Shown here one piece after another: positions 1 through 10,400 of a stretch of DNA of 64,000 nt (positions within the stretch are counted from its first letter, which is position 1; every line of letters begins with the position of its first letter). The position numbers were made by a program, and so were the translations under genes. Source of the DNA: Desulfobacterales bacterium (lineage in GTDB: Bacteria; Desulfobacterota; Desulfobacteria; Desulfobacterales; Desulfosarcinaceae). The DNA is taken from NCBI GenBank assembly GCA_016218685.1, contig JACRDD010000019.1, positions 124,001 to 188,000 on the forward strand, read 5' to 3'. The notes under the pieces were generated by a model that had not been told where the DNA came from, ran no database searches, and was given only the letters and a program-made list of their open reading frames with translations.

Positions 1-322
1 GCCGCGCCGCCGCGTCCAGAATCAGGGAGCCGTGGGCACCGCTCATATGGCCCACGCAGTGGTGCGCCTGGATCGCTTCCTGCCGGCAAAGTTCCTCGCA
101 GGCCGGCTGGATCTGATCGTCCCGGGTGGTGATGAGCACCACATCGCTGATGGCGGCCAGTTGGGCTCCGTCGCGGCACGCCTGGCTGCCCGTGGCCGCA
201 GCGGCATGGGTCGACTTCTCGGCATGCCGGTCATAATAGCCGCCGATCGCCACTCCATGGCCATGCAAATAACGCCCAAAGGCCGTGGCCACCTTGCCGG
301 CGCCGATGAATCCGATCCGCAT
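1..322 (-). CDS. Rossmann-like DUF2520-type oxidoreductase (3' end cut by window)
   Basis: The frame opens with ATG at 322 behind GGAGAAGAT and stays open to the window edge, giving 107 residues of the N-terminus. It starts MRIGFIGAGKVATAFGRYL, the classic GxGxxA dinucleotide-binding turn of a 6-phosphogluconate-dehydrogenase-like Rossmann fold, and a later strand reads SDVVLITTRDDQI. This matches the N-terminal half of the Rossmann/DUF2520 family, whose members are predicted NAD(P)-dependent enzymes without a settled substrate. It is transcribed divergently from the MFS gene. The C-terminal DUF2520 domain would lie outside the window, so the family call rests on the N-terminal domain only. 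Confidence 0.8.
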   Translation of the reverse strand, partial: MRIGFIGAGKVATAFGRYLHGHGVAIGGYYDRHAEKSTHAAAATGSQACRDGAQLAAISDVVLITTRDDQIQPACEELCRQEAIQAHHCVGHMSGAHGSLILDAAAR

Positions 323-366
323 ATCTTCTCCTTTTACTTCTTGCCATTGGCGGCGATGCCCATTCG

Positions 367-390
367 GTCCGATTGTAGAATGAATCGGAC
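367..390. promoter_or_regulatory. Inverted repeat in divergent promoter region
   Basis: GTCCGATT (367-374) and AATCGGAC (383-390) form perfect 8-bp arms around an 8-nt spacer, between the divergent Rossmann gene and the MFS gene. The spacing suits a dimeric repressor or activator site. No regulator gene is adjacent, so the binding protein is unknown. It could also act as a small leader hairpin. Confidence 0.4.
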
Positions 391-478
391 TCAGGGCGCA
401 AACCCAATAATTAGAGTTGCTTGCTTTCCGCGCAATGGGCTAAGGTATTTTTTTATAACTGAACTGAAAGTGAACGGC

Positions 479-1789
479 ATGAAAAAGAGCGGCAACTGGT
501 TGGATTGGAAAGACCCTCTCGGGTACCGATGGCTGATGTTCGGCGTCTTGAGCGTTCTTTACTTCATGGCCTGCATGCACCGCATCTCGCCCACGGTCAT
601 CGCCCGGGACCTGATTGCCGAATTCAATGCCGACGCCACGGCCCTGGGATTCATGTCTTCGGCCTATTTCTACCTTTACGCGGCGGTGCAGCCGCCGGTG
701 GGCTACCTGTCGGATACCTGGGGGCCGCGGGCCGTCACCACCCTTTTTGCCGTCCTGGCCTGCCTAGGGGCCTTGCTCTTCGGGCTGGCGCCCAACCTGA
801 CCGTGGCCACCCTGGGCCGGGCCCTGATCGGCGTGGGCGTCGGCGGTGTCTTCGTGCCGGCCCTGAAAATCTTCTCCAAGTGGCATCGGGCCACGGAGTT
901 CGCGGCCATGACCGGCATCTTCCTGGCCATCGGCAACGCGGGCAACCTGGCAGCCTCCCTGCCGCTGACCTATATGGTGCTGTGGGTGGGGTGGCGCGGA
1001 TCGTTTCTGGCCATGGGCGCCGTCTCCCTGCTCATGGCGCTGGCCTGCTGGTTGCTGCTGCGCGACGCGCCCGAAGACAAAGGCTGGCCGCCCATCGTGA
1101 CTGCTGCCCCCGAGGCCGACAGCGACAAAGGCCAAAGCGCGCCGGGCCGGATGCGCCTCGTCTTCAGCCAACCCAACTTCTGGATGGTGACCGGGTCGTA
1201 CTTTTTCTTCGGCGGTCCGACCCTGGCCTTTCAGGGACTGTGGACCGTGCCCTATCTGATCGACATCCACGGCTACAGCCGGGTGCAGGCCGGCGGAACG
1301 CTCATGATGATCCCCATCGGTTTTATCATCGGCGCGCCGATCTTCGGCGTGCTGTCCGACCGCCTGCCCTTCAGCCGCAAGACGATCCTCATCGCTTCAC
1401 TGCTCATCGGCCTGCTCTGCTGGGCCGTGTTCCTGCCCACGGGCGGCAAGCCGCCGGCGGCCATCATCGGACCGCTTTTTGTCGTCATCGGAATTTGCGG
1501 CGGCGGATCGCTCTCGCTCTATATGACCATGACCAAGGAACTCTTCCCGGCGTGGCTCACCGGCACGGCCATGGGTTTGATGAACCCGGCGGCCTTTTTG
1601 AGCACGGCCCTGTTCCAGCCCTTTTCCGGATTTCTGATGGACAGCGTGGGTCACAGCGGGGCGGCCTATCCCCAGGCGGCCTATTACAAGGTGTTTGTGG
1701 CCATTTTCATCTTCGGCTGCCTGTCGCTGGCGGCCATTTTGCCAGCCCGCCCGTCCCAGACGGCGGCCCATAACGAGGTACAAGGATGA
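479..1789 (+). CDS. MFS transporter
   Basis: A 436-residue major facilitator with about 12 hydrophobic segments and a charged central loop near residues 200-225 (APEDKGWPP to KGQSAPGRM), as expected between two six-helix halves. The cytoplasmic loop 2-3 motif appears as [12 protein letters not shown], a variant of the MFS signature GxLaDrxGrr. The ATG at 479 was chosen because [13 protein letters not shown] leads straight into the first helix; the frame is open further upstream but that part overlaps the divergent gene and looks non-coding. Its stop overlaps the next start (ATGA), so it is translationally coupled to the RraA-fold gene. An organic-anion substrate is plausible but unproven. Confidence 0.9.
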   Translation: MKKSGNWLDWKDPLGYRWLMFGVLSVLYFMACMHRISPTVIARDLIAEFNADATALGFMSSAYFYLYAAVQPPVGYLSDTWGPRAVTTLFAVLACLGALLFGLAPNLTVATLGRALIGVGVGGVFVPALKIFSKWHRATEFAAMTGIFLAIGNAGNLAASLPLTYMVLWVGWRGSFLAMGAVSLLMALACWLLLRDAPEDKGWPPIVTAAPEADSDKGQSAPGRMRLVFSQPNFWMVTGSYFFFGGPTLAFQGLWTVPYLIDIHGYSRVQAGGTLMMIPIGFIIGAPIFGVLSDRLPFSRKTILIASLLIGLLCWAVFLPTGGKPPAAIIGPLFVVIGICGGGSLSLYMTMTKELFPAWLTGTAMGLMNPAAFLSTALFQPFSGFLMDSVGHSGAAYPQAAYYKVFVAIFIFGCLSLAAILPARPSQTAAHNEVQG

Positions 1790-2265
1790 CGTTTTCGACC
1801 CCGGATCTTTGCGATGCCCACCCGACGCTGGTGCGCATCGTCGAGCCGCTCTTCAAAAACTTTGGCGGGCGTACCACCTTCGGCGGCCCGTTGGTGACCG
1901 TCAAGTGCTTCGAAGACAATTCCAGGATCAAGGAGTGCCTCGCCCAACCCGGCGACGGACGCGTACTGGTGGTGGATGGCGGCGGCTCTTTGGGTTGCGC
2001 CCTGCTGGGGGACCTGCTGGCGGCCCAGGCGCTGAAAAACGCCTGGGCCGGCGTAATCGTCAACGGCTGCATCCGCGATGTGGATGCCCTCGCCGGGATG
2101 GCGATCGGAGTCCAGGCCCTTGCCGCCATGCCACTCAAAAGCATCCGCAAAGGCCTTGGCGAAATCGATGTTCCCGTCGCCTTCGGCGGGGTTACCTTCC
2201 GGCCCGGTGCATACGTTTACGCCGACAACAACGGCATCATCGTCTCCGCCCGGCGCCTGGAATGA
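1786..2265 (+). CDS. rraA: RraA family protein (RNase E inhibitor / HMG-type aldolase fold)
   Basis: A 159-residue protein of full RraA length. Diagnostic motifs are [10 protein letters not shown] near residue 25, [15 protein letters not shown] near 63-77 and [10 protein letters not shown] near 92. The last contains the Arg-Asp pair that binds substrate and metal in 4-hydroxy-4-methyl-2-oxoglutarate/oxaloacetate lyases of this fold. In E. coli RraA inhibits RNase E, while homologues are class II aldolases; the sequence alone does not separate the two. Coupling to an MFS transporter (ATGA overlap) slightly favours a metabolic role on an imported keto acid, which is inference. Confidence 0.88.
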   Translation: MTFSTPDLCDAHPTLVRIVEPLFKNFGGRTTFGGPLVTVKCFEDNSRIKECLAQPGDGRVLVVDGGGSLGCALLGDLLAAQALKNAWAGVIVNGCIRDVDALAGMAIGVQALAAMPLKSIRKGLGEIDVPVAFGGVTFRPGAYVYADNNGIIVSARRLE

Positions 2266-2287
2266 AAGCGATCTTGGGTGCCGTCGG

Positions 2288-3598
2288 ATGCTCGTGATTC
2301 GCAACGAAGCGCTTTTAGACCTTCTTCGCCCCTCCTATCGGAGAGAAGATGTCCGGCGGCTGCTCGATTTCCTGGAACGCAAGGGCACCTTTGCATTCCA
2401 GCGGCTGCCCAACGGCCTCTATCCGGCCGCGGCCGGGGCGGCGGAGGACGACGCCTCGGGCTATCAAAACGCTTGGGTGCGGGACAACGTGCACATCGCC
2501 CATGCCCATTTCGTCTGGGGGCAACGGGCCGCAGCGGCCCAAACGGCCCAGACCCTGATGCGTTTCTTCGAGGCAGAACGGCCCAGAATGCAGCGGATCG
2601 TTCAGCACCCCTGCCTGGCGGCCGATCCCATGCAGCGGCCGCATGTGCGCTTCGATGCCCGCCGCGTTCAAGAGCTGAGCGAAAAATGGCCCCACGCCCA
2701 GAACGACGCCTTGGGATATTTTCTCTGGTTCTATAGCAAGCTGGCCACCCACGGATTGGTGGAGGTCGGCGAGCAGGCCTTGGCGACCCTGGCTGACCTT
2801 CTTTGCTACCTGCATGCCATTCAATATTGGCGGGACCCGGACAGCGGCCACTGGGAAGAGGCGCGCAAGATCGGCGCCGCTTCCATCGGCACCGTTCTGG
2901 CGGGCCTGCGCGCATTTGCCGGCCTGTGCAACGCACGCGGGCTCTATGCCGCGCCGGCCCTGGCGACGCGCAAGCTGGACGATGCATGGATGGCCACCCT
3001 GATGGCCAGCGGCGAGGGGCAGTTGCAGCGCATATTGCCCTGGGAGTCGTTGGGACCGGCGCCGGCCGTGCGGCGCTACGATGCTGCCCTGCTCTTTTTG
3101 ATCTACCCTCTGGAGATGGTGGCGGGTCCGATGGCCGACCGGATCGTGACCGACGTCACCACCGCGCTGGGCGGGCCCATGGGCATCCGCCGGTACCTGC
3201 TGGACTCCTACTGGTGTGCCGACTACCGTGCCTGCTTTTCCGCCCAGGAGCGCAGCGCCGATTTCAGCCAGGCGCTCAAGGCCCGGGACCGTCATATCCG
3301 GCCGGGCGAAGAGGCCCAGTGGTGCCTGTTCGATCCCCTCATCGCCTGTATCTATGGCGCGCGAAGCGCCGCCGGGCAGCCCGCGACCGCGTATACCCTT
3401 GGGTTGCAAAGCCACTACCTCAATCGCGCCCTGGGGCAGCTCACGGAAGACAAAGGGGGCGACCGGTCCTGGCAATGCCCGGAAGCTTATTTTCTCGAAA
3501 AGGGCGTTTACGTGCCCAACGACCACACGCCCCTCCAGTGGACCCAGGCCAACCTCAGGCTGGCCCTGCACTGGATGGAACACACGGCGCCGCTTTGA
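2288..3598 (+). CDS. GH15 / phosphorylase-kinase-alpha-like protein
   Basis: A 436-residue protein with the (alpha/alpha)6-barrel signature of GH15 glucoamylases and the phosphorylase kinase alpha/beta family: YQNAWVRDNVHIAHA near residue 60 corresponds to the W-x-RD strand, and PHAQNDALGYFLWF near 137 to the H-Q-x-D-A-L-G motif. A glutamate that could be the general acid is not obvious, so hydrolase activity is uncertain. The ATG at 2288 lies 22 nt after rraA and gives the family-like start MLVIRNEALLDLL; earlier in-frame ATGs lie inside rraA. It is probably co-transcribed with the MFS and rraA genes. Confidence 0.78.
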   Translation: MLVIRNEALLDLLRPSYRREDVRRLLDFLERKGTFAFQRLPNGLYPAAAGAAEDDASGYQNAWVRDNVHIAHAHFVWGQRAAAAQTAQTLMRFFEAERPRMQRIVQHPCLAADPMQRPHVRFDARRVQELSEKWPHAQNDALGYFLWFYSKLATHGLVEVGEQALATLADLLCYLHAIQYWRDPDSGHWEEARKIGAASIGTVLAGLRAFAGLCNARGLYAAPALATRKLDDAWMATLMASGEGQLQRILPWESLGPAPAVRRYDAALLFLIYPLEMVAGPMADRIVTDVTTALGGPMGIRRYLLDSYWCADYRACFSAQERSADFSQALKARDRHIRPGEEAQWCLFDPLIACIYGARSAAGQPATAYTLGLQSHYLNRALGQLTEDKGGDRSWQCPEAYFLEKGVYVPNDHTPLQWTQANLRLALHWMEHTAPL

Positions 3599-3656
3599 AT
3601 GGGAGATCGCTGGGCGAACGCCCCGTTTCCTGCCGGCACCCGGTTGGGGCCAACGA

Positions 3657-4262
3657 TTACTTCTGGATCAGTTTGGCGCCGGCCAACTTGGCTTTTTCCA
3701 ACAGTTCGGCGTTGTTGGCTGCCGACTTGCGATCCAGATGGGCGCCGTATTGATGCAGGAGTTCGAAGTTTTTGGCCCCCAGGGCAAAGGGTACGATATT
3801 AAGCCATTCGTCCAGGTGTTTGTAGAATTGACCGTAAATGGGGGCCGGCTCGTCGTCTCCGCGGGATACGAGCAGAAGCACGTTCTTGCCGCCCGGGAAA
3901 GCGGATTTGATCGTAGGCTTGCCGCTCTGCGGGTCTTGACCCAATTCGAAGAAGCTGTAGAGTCGGTCCACCAGTATTTTGAACTGGGCGCTCACATGGT
4001 ACCAGTAGACCGGCGTGCCCAGCACAATCGCATCGAACCCCGTCATTTCCTGCAACAAGGGCGTCAGATCGTCGGTCTGCACGCATTTGCCCAACTGTTT
4101 TTTGCACCCCTCGCAGCCTACGCAGCCGTTGATCTTCAATTCGCGCAGATTCACCAACCGGGTGTCGGCGCCTTTGTCCGCCGCGCCGGCCAAGGCGGCT
4201 TCGATCAGGGTCTGGGTGTTGGCTTTCTTGCGGGGACTGGCGTTGATGCCGATGACTTTCAT
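3657..4262 (-). CDS. NADPH-dependent FMN reductase / iron-sulfur flavoprotein-like
   Basis: A 201-residue flavodoxin-fold protein starting MKVIGINASPRKKANT, the phosphate loop of the NADPH-dependent FMN reductase family. Cysteines 47, 50, 53 and 60 form CX2CX2CX6C, the compact 4Fe-4S motif of archaeal and clostridial iron-sulfur flavoproteins. GTPVYWYHVSAQFK near residue 85 is the second flavin-contact loop. The ATG at 4262 follows AGGAGC by four bases; the longer frame upstream has no support. Probably an electron-transfer or oxidative-stress protein in an anaerobe. It is convergent with the GH15-like gene. Confidence 0.85.
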   Translation of the reverse strand: MKVIGINASPRKKANTQTLIEAALAGAADKGADTRLVNLRELKINGCVGCEGCKKQLGKCVQTDDLTPLLQEMTGFDAIVLGTPVYWYHVSAQFKILVDRLYSFFELGQDPQSGKPTIKSAFPGGKNVLLLVSRGDDEPAPIYGQFYKHLDEWLNIVPFALGAKNFELLHQYGAHLDRKSAANNAELLEKAKLAGAKLIQK

Positions 4263-4503
4263 AAAAGCTCCTTTGAATTGAGTGGGGGAAAATGATTGGG
4301 TCATACACGATGGCGGCGGGGATAGCAATTTCGGGTTGAAAAGCGCCGGAAGATTCGTTTGACAAGCACCGTTGCTTCGGGCTTTAACAGGCAAGCGGTC
4401 ATTGCGATCCAGCCGGAGCTGGCCAAGGGCGCCACCCAGATTCCGGTGGCGCCCTGAAAGCACCCAGCAACCGCGCATCCATTAATAGAAGGGATTGGTC
4501 ATC

Positions 4504-4905
4504 ATGAAAAGAGAGTTCTGCGTTCTGCTTCTGGCGACGCTCGTCCTGTGGTCGTGCACGGCCGCTTTCGAACAAGCGCGCACGGAACATTTCAACAAAT
4601 ATGCCGACCGTTATCGATTGTCGCTATTGCGCGGCGAGTACGGCCAGGCGGCGAGCATGATCGATCCGGCGGACCGTAAAACCACCGACTTCGAAAAAAT
4701 GAAGGAGATCAAAATCGTCGATTACAAGGTCACGAGTATGATTACCTCCGAGGACCATAATGAAATCCGCCAGGATGTGGAGCTGCAATACTTCCTCAAG
4801 AGCCAGAATCTCCTCAAGTCGGTCCAATACCAGCAGCTTTGGCAGTACAAGGATGAGGGCCGGGCCTGGCAGCTCAAGACGGACCTGCCGACTTTCAAGT
4901 TCTAA
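4504..4905 (+). CDS. Small lipoprotein of unknown function
   Basis: A 133-residue protein with a lipoprotein signal: MKREF, a hydrophobic stretch, then a lipobox ending LWSC at residue 17. The mature part is hydrophilic and of mixed alpha/beta character (residues YRLSLLRGEYGQAASMI, later QDVELQYFLKSQ), reminiscent of small NTF2-like or DUF4878-type lipoproteins, but no family can be named with confidence. The ATG at 4504 follows AGAAGGGA. The gene ends just before a strong terminator and stands alone. Confidence 0.75.
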   Translation: MKREFCVLLLATLVLWSCTAAFEQARTEHFNKYADRYRLSLLRGEYGQAASMIDPADRKTTDFEKMKEIKIVDYKVTSMITSEDHNEIRQDVELQYFLKSQNLLKSVQYQQLWQYKDEGRAWQLKTDLPTFKF

Positions 4906-4913
4906 ACGGACGC

Positions 4914-4949
4914 AAAAGGGGCGCGCTCCTTGCGGAACGCCCCCCTTTT
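4914..4949. terminator. Bidirectional rho-independent terminator
   Basis: AAAAGGGGCG (4914-4923) pairs with the CGCCCCCCTTTT end (4938-4949), giving a GC stem flanked by A4 and T4 tracts. It sits between the convergent lipoprotein gene (ends 4905) and the acyl-CoA dehydrogenase gene (ends 5014), so it can serve both strands. Confidence 0.8.
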
Positions 4950-5013
4950 AATCGATTATTTGTCTTCGCTTTCTACATTCCTCTTTCGTATTTCTACTCC
5001 GGCGCAGCCGGGG

Positions 5014-6180
5014 TTACGTCAAGTCCTTGGAAGTATAATTGAGCAACTCCCGGGCGATGACCAGGCGCTGGATCTCGCCGGTGCCTTCGTAGATGTCGGT
5101 GATGCGCGCGTCGCGGAACCACTTCTCCACCAATTGGTCATGGGTGCTGCCCATGGCCCCTAAAATCTCCAGGGCCAACTGGGCCCCGCGCCGGCTGATG
5201 TCGCCGCCCTTTTGCTTGGAGACCGAGGCTTCCAGGTTGTTGGGCTTGCCTTTGTCGGCCAGCCATCCGGCCCGCAGGGTGCACAAGGTGGCGGCCTCCA
5301 GCTCGGCTTCGAGCTCGATCATCTTCTGCTGGATGGCCGAGCGTTTGTGCTGGCCGGCCTCGTAATCCACCGCGACGCCCTCTTTGGCCATCTCTTCGGC
5401 CACGAACTCCTGGCAGGCCATGATGTTGCCGATGCCCATGGCCGCCACGCCGGGGCGGGTCAGGTTGAAGGTCTTCATCAAACCCTTGAAGCCGCCGCCG
5501 CCTTTTTTGACGGTCGGGTCCATGCCCAGCAGGTTCTCCTTGGGCACGCGGCAGTTTTTGAGCACAAAAGCGGCCGTGTCGCTGGAGCGGATGCCCATTT
5601 TCTTCTCTTTTTTAACCAGTTCGAAACCGGGCGTGCCCTTCATCACCACGAAGGCCTTGATGCCGCCGCGGCCGGCCGACTTGTCGATGGTGGCCCATAT
5701 GACGGACCCTTCGGCGCGGATCCCGGTGGTCACGAAGATCTTCTCGCCGTTGAGCACCCACTCGTCGCCGTCCAGTTCGGCCGTGGTTTCGATGGCCTTG
5801 GAGTCCGATCCGCAGCCCGGCTCGGTGTTGGCCATGGACAGGCGCGTCTTGGCCCAGCGCTTCTTCTGCTCGTCGGTGCCGGCGGCGGTCACCGAGGCAT
5901 TGCCCAGGGCCGTGAACGGAACTTTCATGCGCATCATGTCGCCCCAGGTCCGGTGCATCAGCATGCACATGTAGAAGGCGGTGGGGCTGGTGGCATCCGC
6001 GCCGCGGTCGGCCGCCATCTTGTCGATGTGGGCGAACTCCTTGGCTTCCGGAAACTCGTCGGGCGGCAGCTCTTCTTCGTGCTCGTCGTAGTAGCGCGCA
6101 TATTTGCGCAGCACCAGGCCTTCGCGGCGGATCTCTCTGATGATCTCTTGCTCTTTGGCGTTAAAGGTAAAATCGACCAT
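5014..6180 (-). CDS. Acyl-CoA dehydrogenase
   Basis: A 388-residue flavoenzyme that oxidises an acyl-CoA at the alpha-beta bond and passes electrons to ETF. Family signatures: [16 protein letters not shown] near residue 118, [13 protein letters not shown] near 140, [15 protein letters not shown] near 222 and the C-terminal [18 protein letters not shown], whose Glu in YEG is the usual catalytic base. The ATG at 6180 follows GAGGAGCATACC. It lies 68 nt behind a second acyl-CoA dehydrogenase on the same strand, probably one operon; pairs like this can form heteromeric enzymes or act in sequence. The substrate cannot be told from sequence. Confidence 0.92.
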   Translation of the reverse strand: MVDFTFNAKEQEIIREIRREGLVLRKYARYYDEHEEELPPDEFPEAKEFAHIDKMAADRGADATSPTAFYMCMLMHRTWGDMMRMKVPFTALGNASVTAAGTDEQKKRWAKTRLSMANTEPGCGSDSKAIETTAELDGDEWVLNGEKIFVTTGIRAEGSVIWATIDKSAGRGGIKAFVVMKGTPGFELVKKEKKMGIRSSDTAAFVLKNCRVPKENLLGMDPTVKKGGGGFKGLMKTFNLTRPGVAAMGIGNIMACQEFVAEEMAKEGVAVDYEAGQHKRSAIQQKMIELEAELEAATLCTLRAGWLADKGKPNNLEASVSKQKGGDISRRGAQLALEILGAMGSTHDQLVEKWFRDARITDIYEGTGEIQRLVIARELLNYTSKDLT

Positions 6181-6248
6181 GGTATGCTCCTCATTAGATA
6201 AATGATTGCTTTTAAGGGTTGCTCCGATGTCCGGCATCCGAACGCCGA

Positions 6249-7361
6249 TCAGGCCGCCACGATCCCTTCCAGGACAGTGAGGGTCCGGGCGTTGCGCATC
6301 CACATCTCCAGGGGCAGGTCGCGGATATAGCCGTGGCCGCCGAAGATCTGCACGCCGTTGTCGGCGATGAGCACGCAATTTTTGTTGGCATAGTGCTGGG
6401 CCAGGGTGGTGGCCTTGGTGGCGTCGCCGTTCTGGTCCAATTGGCTGGCGGCTTTCCACACCAGCCAGCGCATGGCCTCGATTTCGCTGTGCATTTCCGA
6501 TAGCTTGAAGGCGATGGCCTGACGCTTGGCGATGGGCTCGCCGAAGGCCACGCGCTGCTTGGCATAGGGCACCGAGGCATCCAGAACCGCCTTGGCCAGC
6601 CCCACGCACAAGGCGCTGTTGGCCACGCGCAAGGTATTGATCAGGCGACGGCCGTCGATGCCTTTGCCTGCTCCCAAGCGGTCCGCCATGGGCACCGCCA
6701 CATTGTCGAGCGTAATTTTGGCCTTGGGTACCGGCTTGAGCCCCATGGTCTTTTCCGGCGCACTCTCGACGGTCAACCCCTTGGCATCCCGGGGCACGAT
6801 GAAGGCCCCCACGTGGGCCAGGCCGGTCCGGTCGCCGCTCTTGGCCAGCACCAGAAAGTGCTGGGCGGTCTGACCGAAGGGCACCAGGCGCTTGACGCCG
6901 TTGAGCACCCAGTGGCCGCCCTCCTGCCGGGCGGTGGTGCGCATGTCGGTGACATCGAAGGTAAAGTGGGATTCGTGCAGGGCCGCTGCGGCCGGGGCGA
7001 ACTTATCCTGGCCGTAGGTGGGCAGGTAGCGCTTTTTCTGCTCCTCGGTCCCGAAATCCACCAGGGGCTGAATGAAGGTCGAGGGCGCCATGATGGCCGC
7101 GGCCAGGGAGGCGCAGCCGTAGCCCAGCTCCTCGCAGATCAGGGCCGAGGTCATGGCCGAGCGCTGCATGCCGATGCCGCCGTAGGTTTCGGGCACGGCC
7201 GCGTTGGCCAGCCCCATCTCCCAGGCCTTGTCCAGGAGCTTTTTGGGAATTTCGTCGTGCTCGTCGCAATCCCGGGCGATATCCTTCAGCTCGCCGGATG
7301 CGAACTCCTTGGCTGTCTTCTGGATCAGCGTTTGTTCTTTGGTCAATTCGAAGGTAATCAT
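6249..7361 (-). CDS. Acyl-CoA dehydrogenase, shortened C-terminus
   Basis: A 370-residue acyl-CoA dehydrogenase with the three family domains: helical N-terminus (MITFELTKEQTLIQ), beta domain (GHWVLNGVKRLVPFG near residue 145) and C-terminal helices with IFGGHGYIRDLPLEMWMRN. The usual DAKxxxIYEGTxxIQR ending is altered to TLTVLEGIVAA, so the expected base is at best a Glu in LEG and the protein stops about ten residues early. The flavin-site motif LHESHFTFD also departs from the usual LTEPxxGSD. The start at 7361 follows GAAGGGGGAAGCGCA. It may be a partner subunit of the downstream enzyme rather than an independent dehydrogenase; that is inference. Confidence 0.88.
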   Translation of the reverse strand: MITFELTKEQTLIQKTAKEFASGELKDIARDCDEHDEIPKKLLDKAWEMGLANAAVPETYGGIGMQRSAMTSALICEELGYGCASLAAAIMAPSTFIQPLVDFGTEEQKKRYLPTYGQDKFAPAAAALHESHFTFDVTDMRTTARQEGGHWVLNGVKRLVPFGQTAQHFLVLAKSGDRTGLAHVGAFIVPRDAKGLTVESAPEKTMGLKPVPKAKITLDNVAVPMADRLGAGKGIDGRRLINTLRVANSALCVGLAKAVLDASVPYAKQRVAFGEPIAKRQAIAFKLSEMHSEIEAMRWLVWKAASQLDQNGDATKATTLAQHYANKNCVLIADNGVQIFGGHGYIRDLPLEMWMRNARTLTVLEGIVAA

Positions 7362-7481
7362 TGCGCTTCCCCCTTCTCGGGTTTCCATGGGTTTATGCTC
7401 TATGAACTGTTTTCGACTCAGGTAGTGTCCATCCAAAGGTGTATAAATCAGAAGGCAATTAACGCGGAATTAACAAGCGCC

Positions 7482-10400
7482 TTACATCACCGTCAGTTGC
7501 TGAAACAGCTCGGTGGTCTCTTCGCTGAGCACGACCTCCAGCTCTTTTTCGATGCGGGCCTTGCACATTTCGTAGGTCTTGATGACCATGGAGCGGTGGC
7601 CGGCGGCGTGGTGGAACATCATCAGGGCCTGGTACATCTCTTCAACATAGGGGTCTACGGCCAGGTATTTGCGGGCGTAGTCGATGCACTTTACCCAGTG
7701 CTCTTCGCGGCGATAGCCTGAAATGATATGGCCCAGGATATCGAGGTACTTCGCCTGGTACTGATCGCGCAGGCCGGTGCACCACTCCACGTACGGGTCT
7801 TCGGCCAGCAGCGGCCCTGCGTAAACGGCCTCGGCGCGCAGATAGTGCTCCAGCATCTGCTCTTCGTCGCGCTCTTGTTGGGCCGCGGTCAGCGCTTGAT
7901 CGAAAAGCGCAATGTCCAGCGATCCGCCGGGGCCCAAGGCCAAACGGTAGGCATCCCCTTGGCGCACCAGATAGCGGGAGGCCAGCCCCCGGGTCAGCTC
8001 CGGCTCCAGAATATGGCGCAGCTTGGTCAGGGCTACATTGAGCCGATTGCGGGTAACCCGGGGATCTTCGTCCGGCCAAAGTGCTTCCAGAATGGCTTCC
8101 TTGGGAAGAAACCCCCGGGCGTACTGGACGCAAAGCAATTTGAAAAGCAGTTTGGGTTTCTCGCCGGGCCACTGCTCGGCAGGCAGTTCCACGCTTCCGC
8201 GCCACAGGCGAAAGCGCCCGAAACAGACGATGCGCAGTTCAGGGGGCGGTTGTTTTTTCAGGGCGCCCAGGATGCCGCCCGCCGGCCGGCAAGCCCCTTT
8301 TTCATGGCTCTGAATCTGCCGCAGGGTTACCAGGGTTTCATGGCCGAAATCCCTGATGAGCTTTTCGATGTAAGTTCTGAGCGCCTCCCGGTGGCCATAG
8401 AGATCGACCAGCAAGGGCACGACCCACGACCGCTCGGGCGTCAACCAGTGCTCGTGGCGGCAGGTGCGGCCCAGGCCCAGGGCGGCACCGAGGTGCTCCA
8501 GGGCCGCCGCTGCCTCACCCCGCATTTGATGGCAACGGGCCAGCAGCAGATGGACGCCGGACAGGTAGAGCACGAAGCCTTCCAGGGCCGGAACGGCTTC
8601 GGTCAGCAGGGCAAGGGCTTCGTCCAGGCTGCCTTTCTCGATGAGCACCGCGGCCAGTCCGGCTTGCATCATGGCCCGGTCGAAAGGCATGGCCAGCGGT
8701 GCCACCGCTTGCAGGGCCGTCCGGGCGGATTGCTCGGCCAGGGCTGAATCTCCGGCCTTCAGGTAGGCCTCGGCCAAGGCGCGATGGGCCCAGACCTCGC
8801 TCCACAGACTGTTTAACTCCTTGCAGACCCTCAACCCATTGCGGCCATAGGCGATGGCATCCTCGAAATGCCCCAGCGCCGCGGCGCAAATGGCCGCATG
8901 GTTCCAGTTCAGGGCATGGGCGGTTTCGATGAAGCCGTTCTCTTCGCCGGTGCGCACGCCCCGCAGCGCGGTCTCCAGGGCGCTTTCGAACCGACCCAGG
9001 TAGTATTCCGCCACCGAGACCAGATGGTATCCCAAGGTGAGCAGGTGGGGCAGCCCCAGTTGCAGGGAGATGCGGTTGGCTTTCTGGCCCAAGGCTTTGG
9101 CCTGGGCCAGGTCACCGGCGCGGAAATGGCGGAAGCCGAAATTCACGTAGATCCAGGCGTGCAAATCGGTTTCCACCTGGGAATCCAGCACTTCCAGGGC
9201 CGCTGCATAATAGCGGTCCGCCTCTTCCAGGCGGCCGGCGTGGGCGGCGATGAAGATCAAATGGCCCAGGGCGTCCACATAGAGCCGGGGTCGTCCGCGG
9301 ATGCGATCGAGCAGCAGCTTGAACTTGATTTCCGCGGCGGCATGATCGCCGATGACGTAGTAATGGGTGGCCAGCCGGTTGAGGGTCAGAGCCATGCCCT
9401 TGTCGTCGGCCTGGGCCTGGAACACGGCGTGCGCCCGGCCGAAAATGCGCGCGGCTTCACTCGCTTTGCCGGAAAGTTGCAGGGCACGGCCGTTAAGATA
9501 GAGCAGCCACGGTGCCTGAGCCAGCAGCGTTTCTGGAATTTGTTGAAGACAGGAGAGAAAGAAATGCAGCCGTCCGTCTTTGATCCAGCTCCGGCCGCGG
9601 CTTGCGAGCAGGGCGCAGGCTTCGCCATGTAACCCGGCGCCGAGCAAGTGCCCAATGGCCTCTTCGGGCGCGCCCGCCGCCGCCCATAAGCGGGCCGCCC
9701 GGGCATGCAGCGCCGCCAGGGTCGCCGGGTCCATCTCCCGTACCAGCTTGGTTCGCAGGAAATCTTTAAAGAGCTGGTGGTAGTGGAAGCTTTGCTTCCG
9801 GCCATCGAGGGCGAAAGTAAAAAGATGTTTTGCTTCCAATTGTCGCAAGATGGCGCCGGCGTTCTGGATCTCCAGCAAGCGGTTGCAGAAGTCGACCTCC
9901 AGGCGCGAAAGGATGGCGGTGCGCAAAAGAAATCCGGCCGTCTCCGCGCTGAACAGCGGGTAGATATTCTCCTGGAGATAATCGAAGACCGCGGCCTGGC
10001 CACCATGCAGACCCTGAAGCTGCTCGGTCAGGGGGCCGGGGTCATGGTCCTTGAGCATGTAGTTGAATAGAATCAGGCCCGTGACCCACCCAGCGGTTCT
10101 GCTGGCCAGCAGCTCCAGTTGCCCCTGGCTGAGGGGCAGTTGAAAGATCTCCCGGCAGAGCGCCGCAGTTTCCGACAGGTTGAAGGCCAGTTCGCGCTCG
10201 CGCAGTTGGAGCGCTTGCCGGGCGGCCACCAGGCGCGAGAGGCGCAACTCCGGTGCACTGCGCCCGACGATCACCAGGTGGATGCTGGGCCCGAGGTTTT
10301 CCAAAAGCAAAGCCATGGCCGACTGGATGGCCGGACTGGCCTGCACCAGGTGGAAGTCATCCAGCACGATGACCAGGGGTGCGGTAATGCGCTGCTCCAT

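Noticed and set aside
32-478. In-frame upstream extension of the MFS gene (149 extra residues)
   Set aside because: It overlaps the divergent Rossmann gene on the other strand, and the peptide shows no transporter or signal features.
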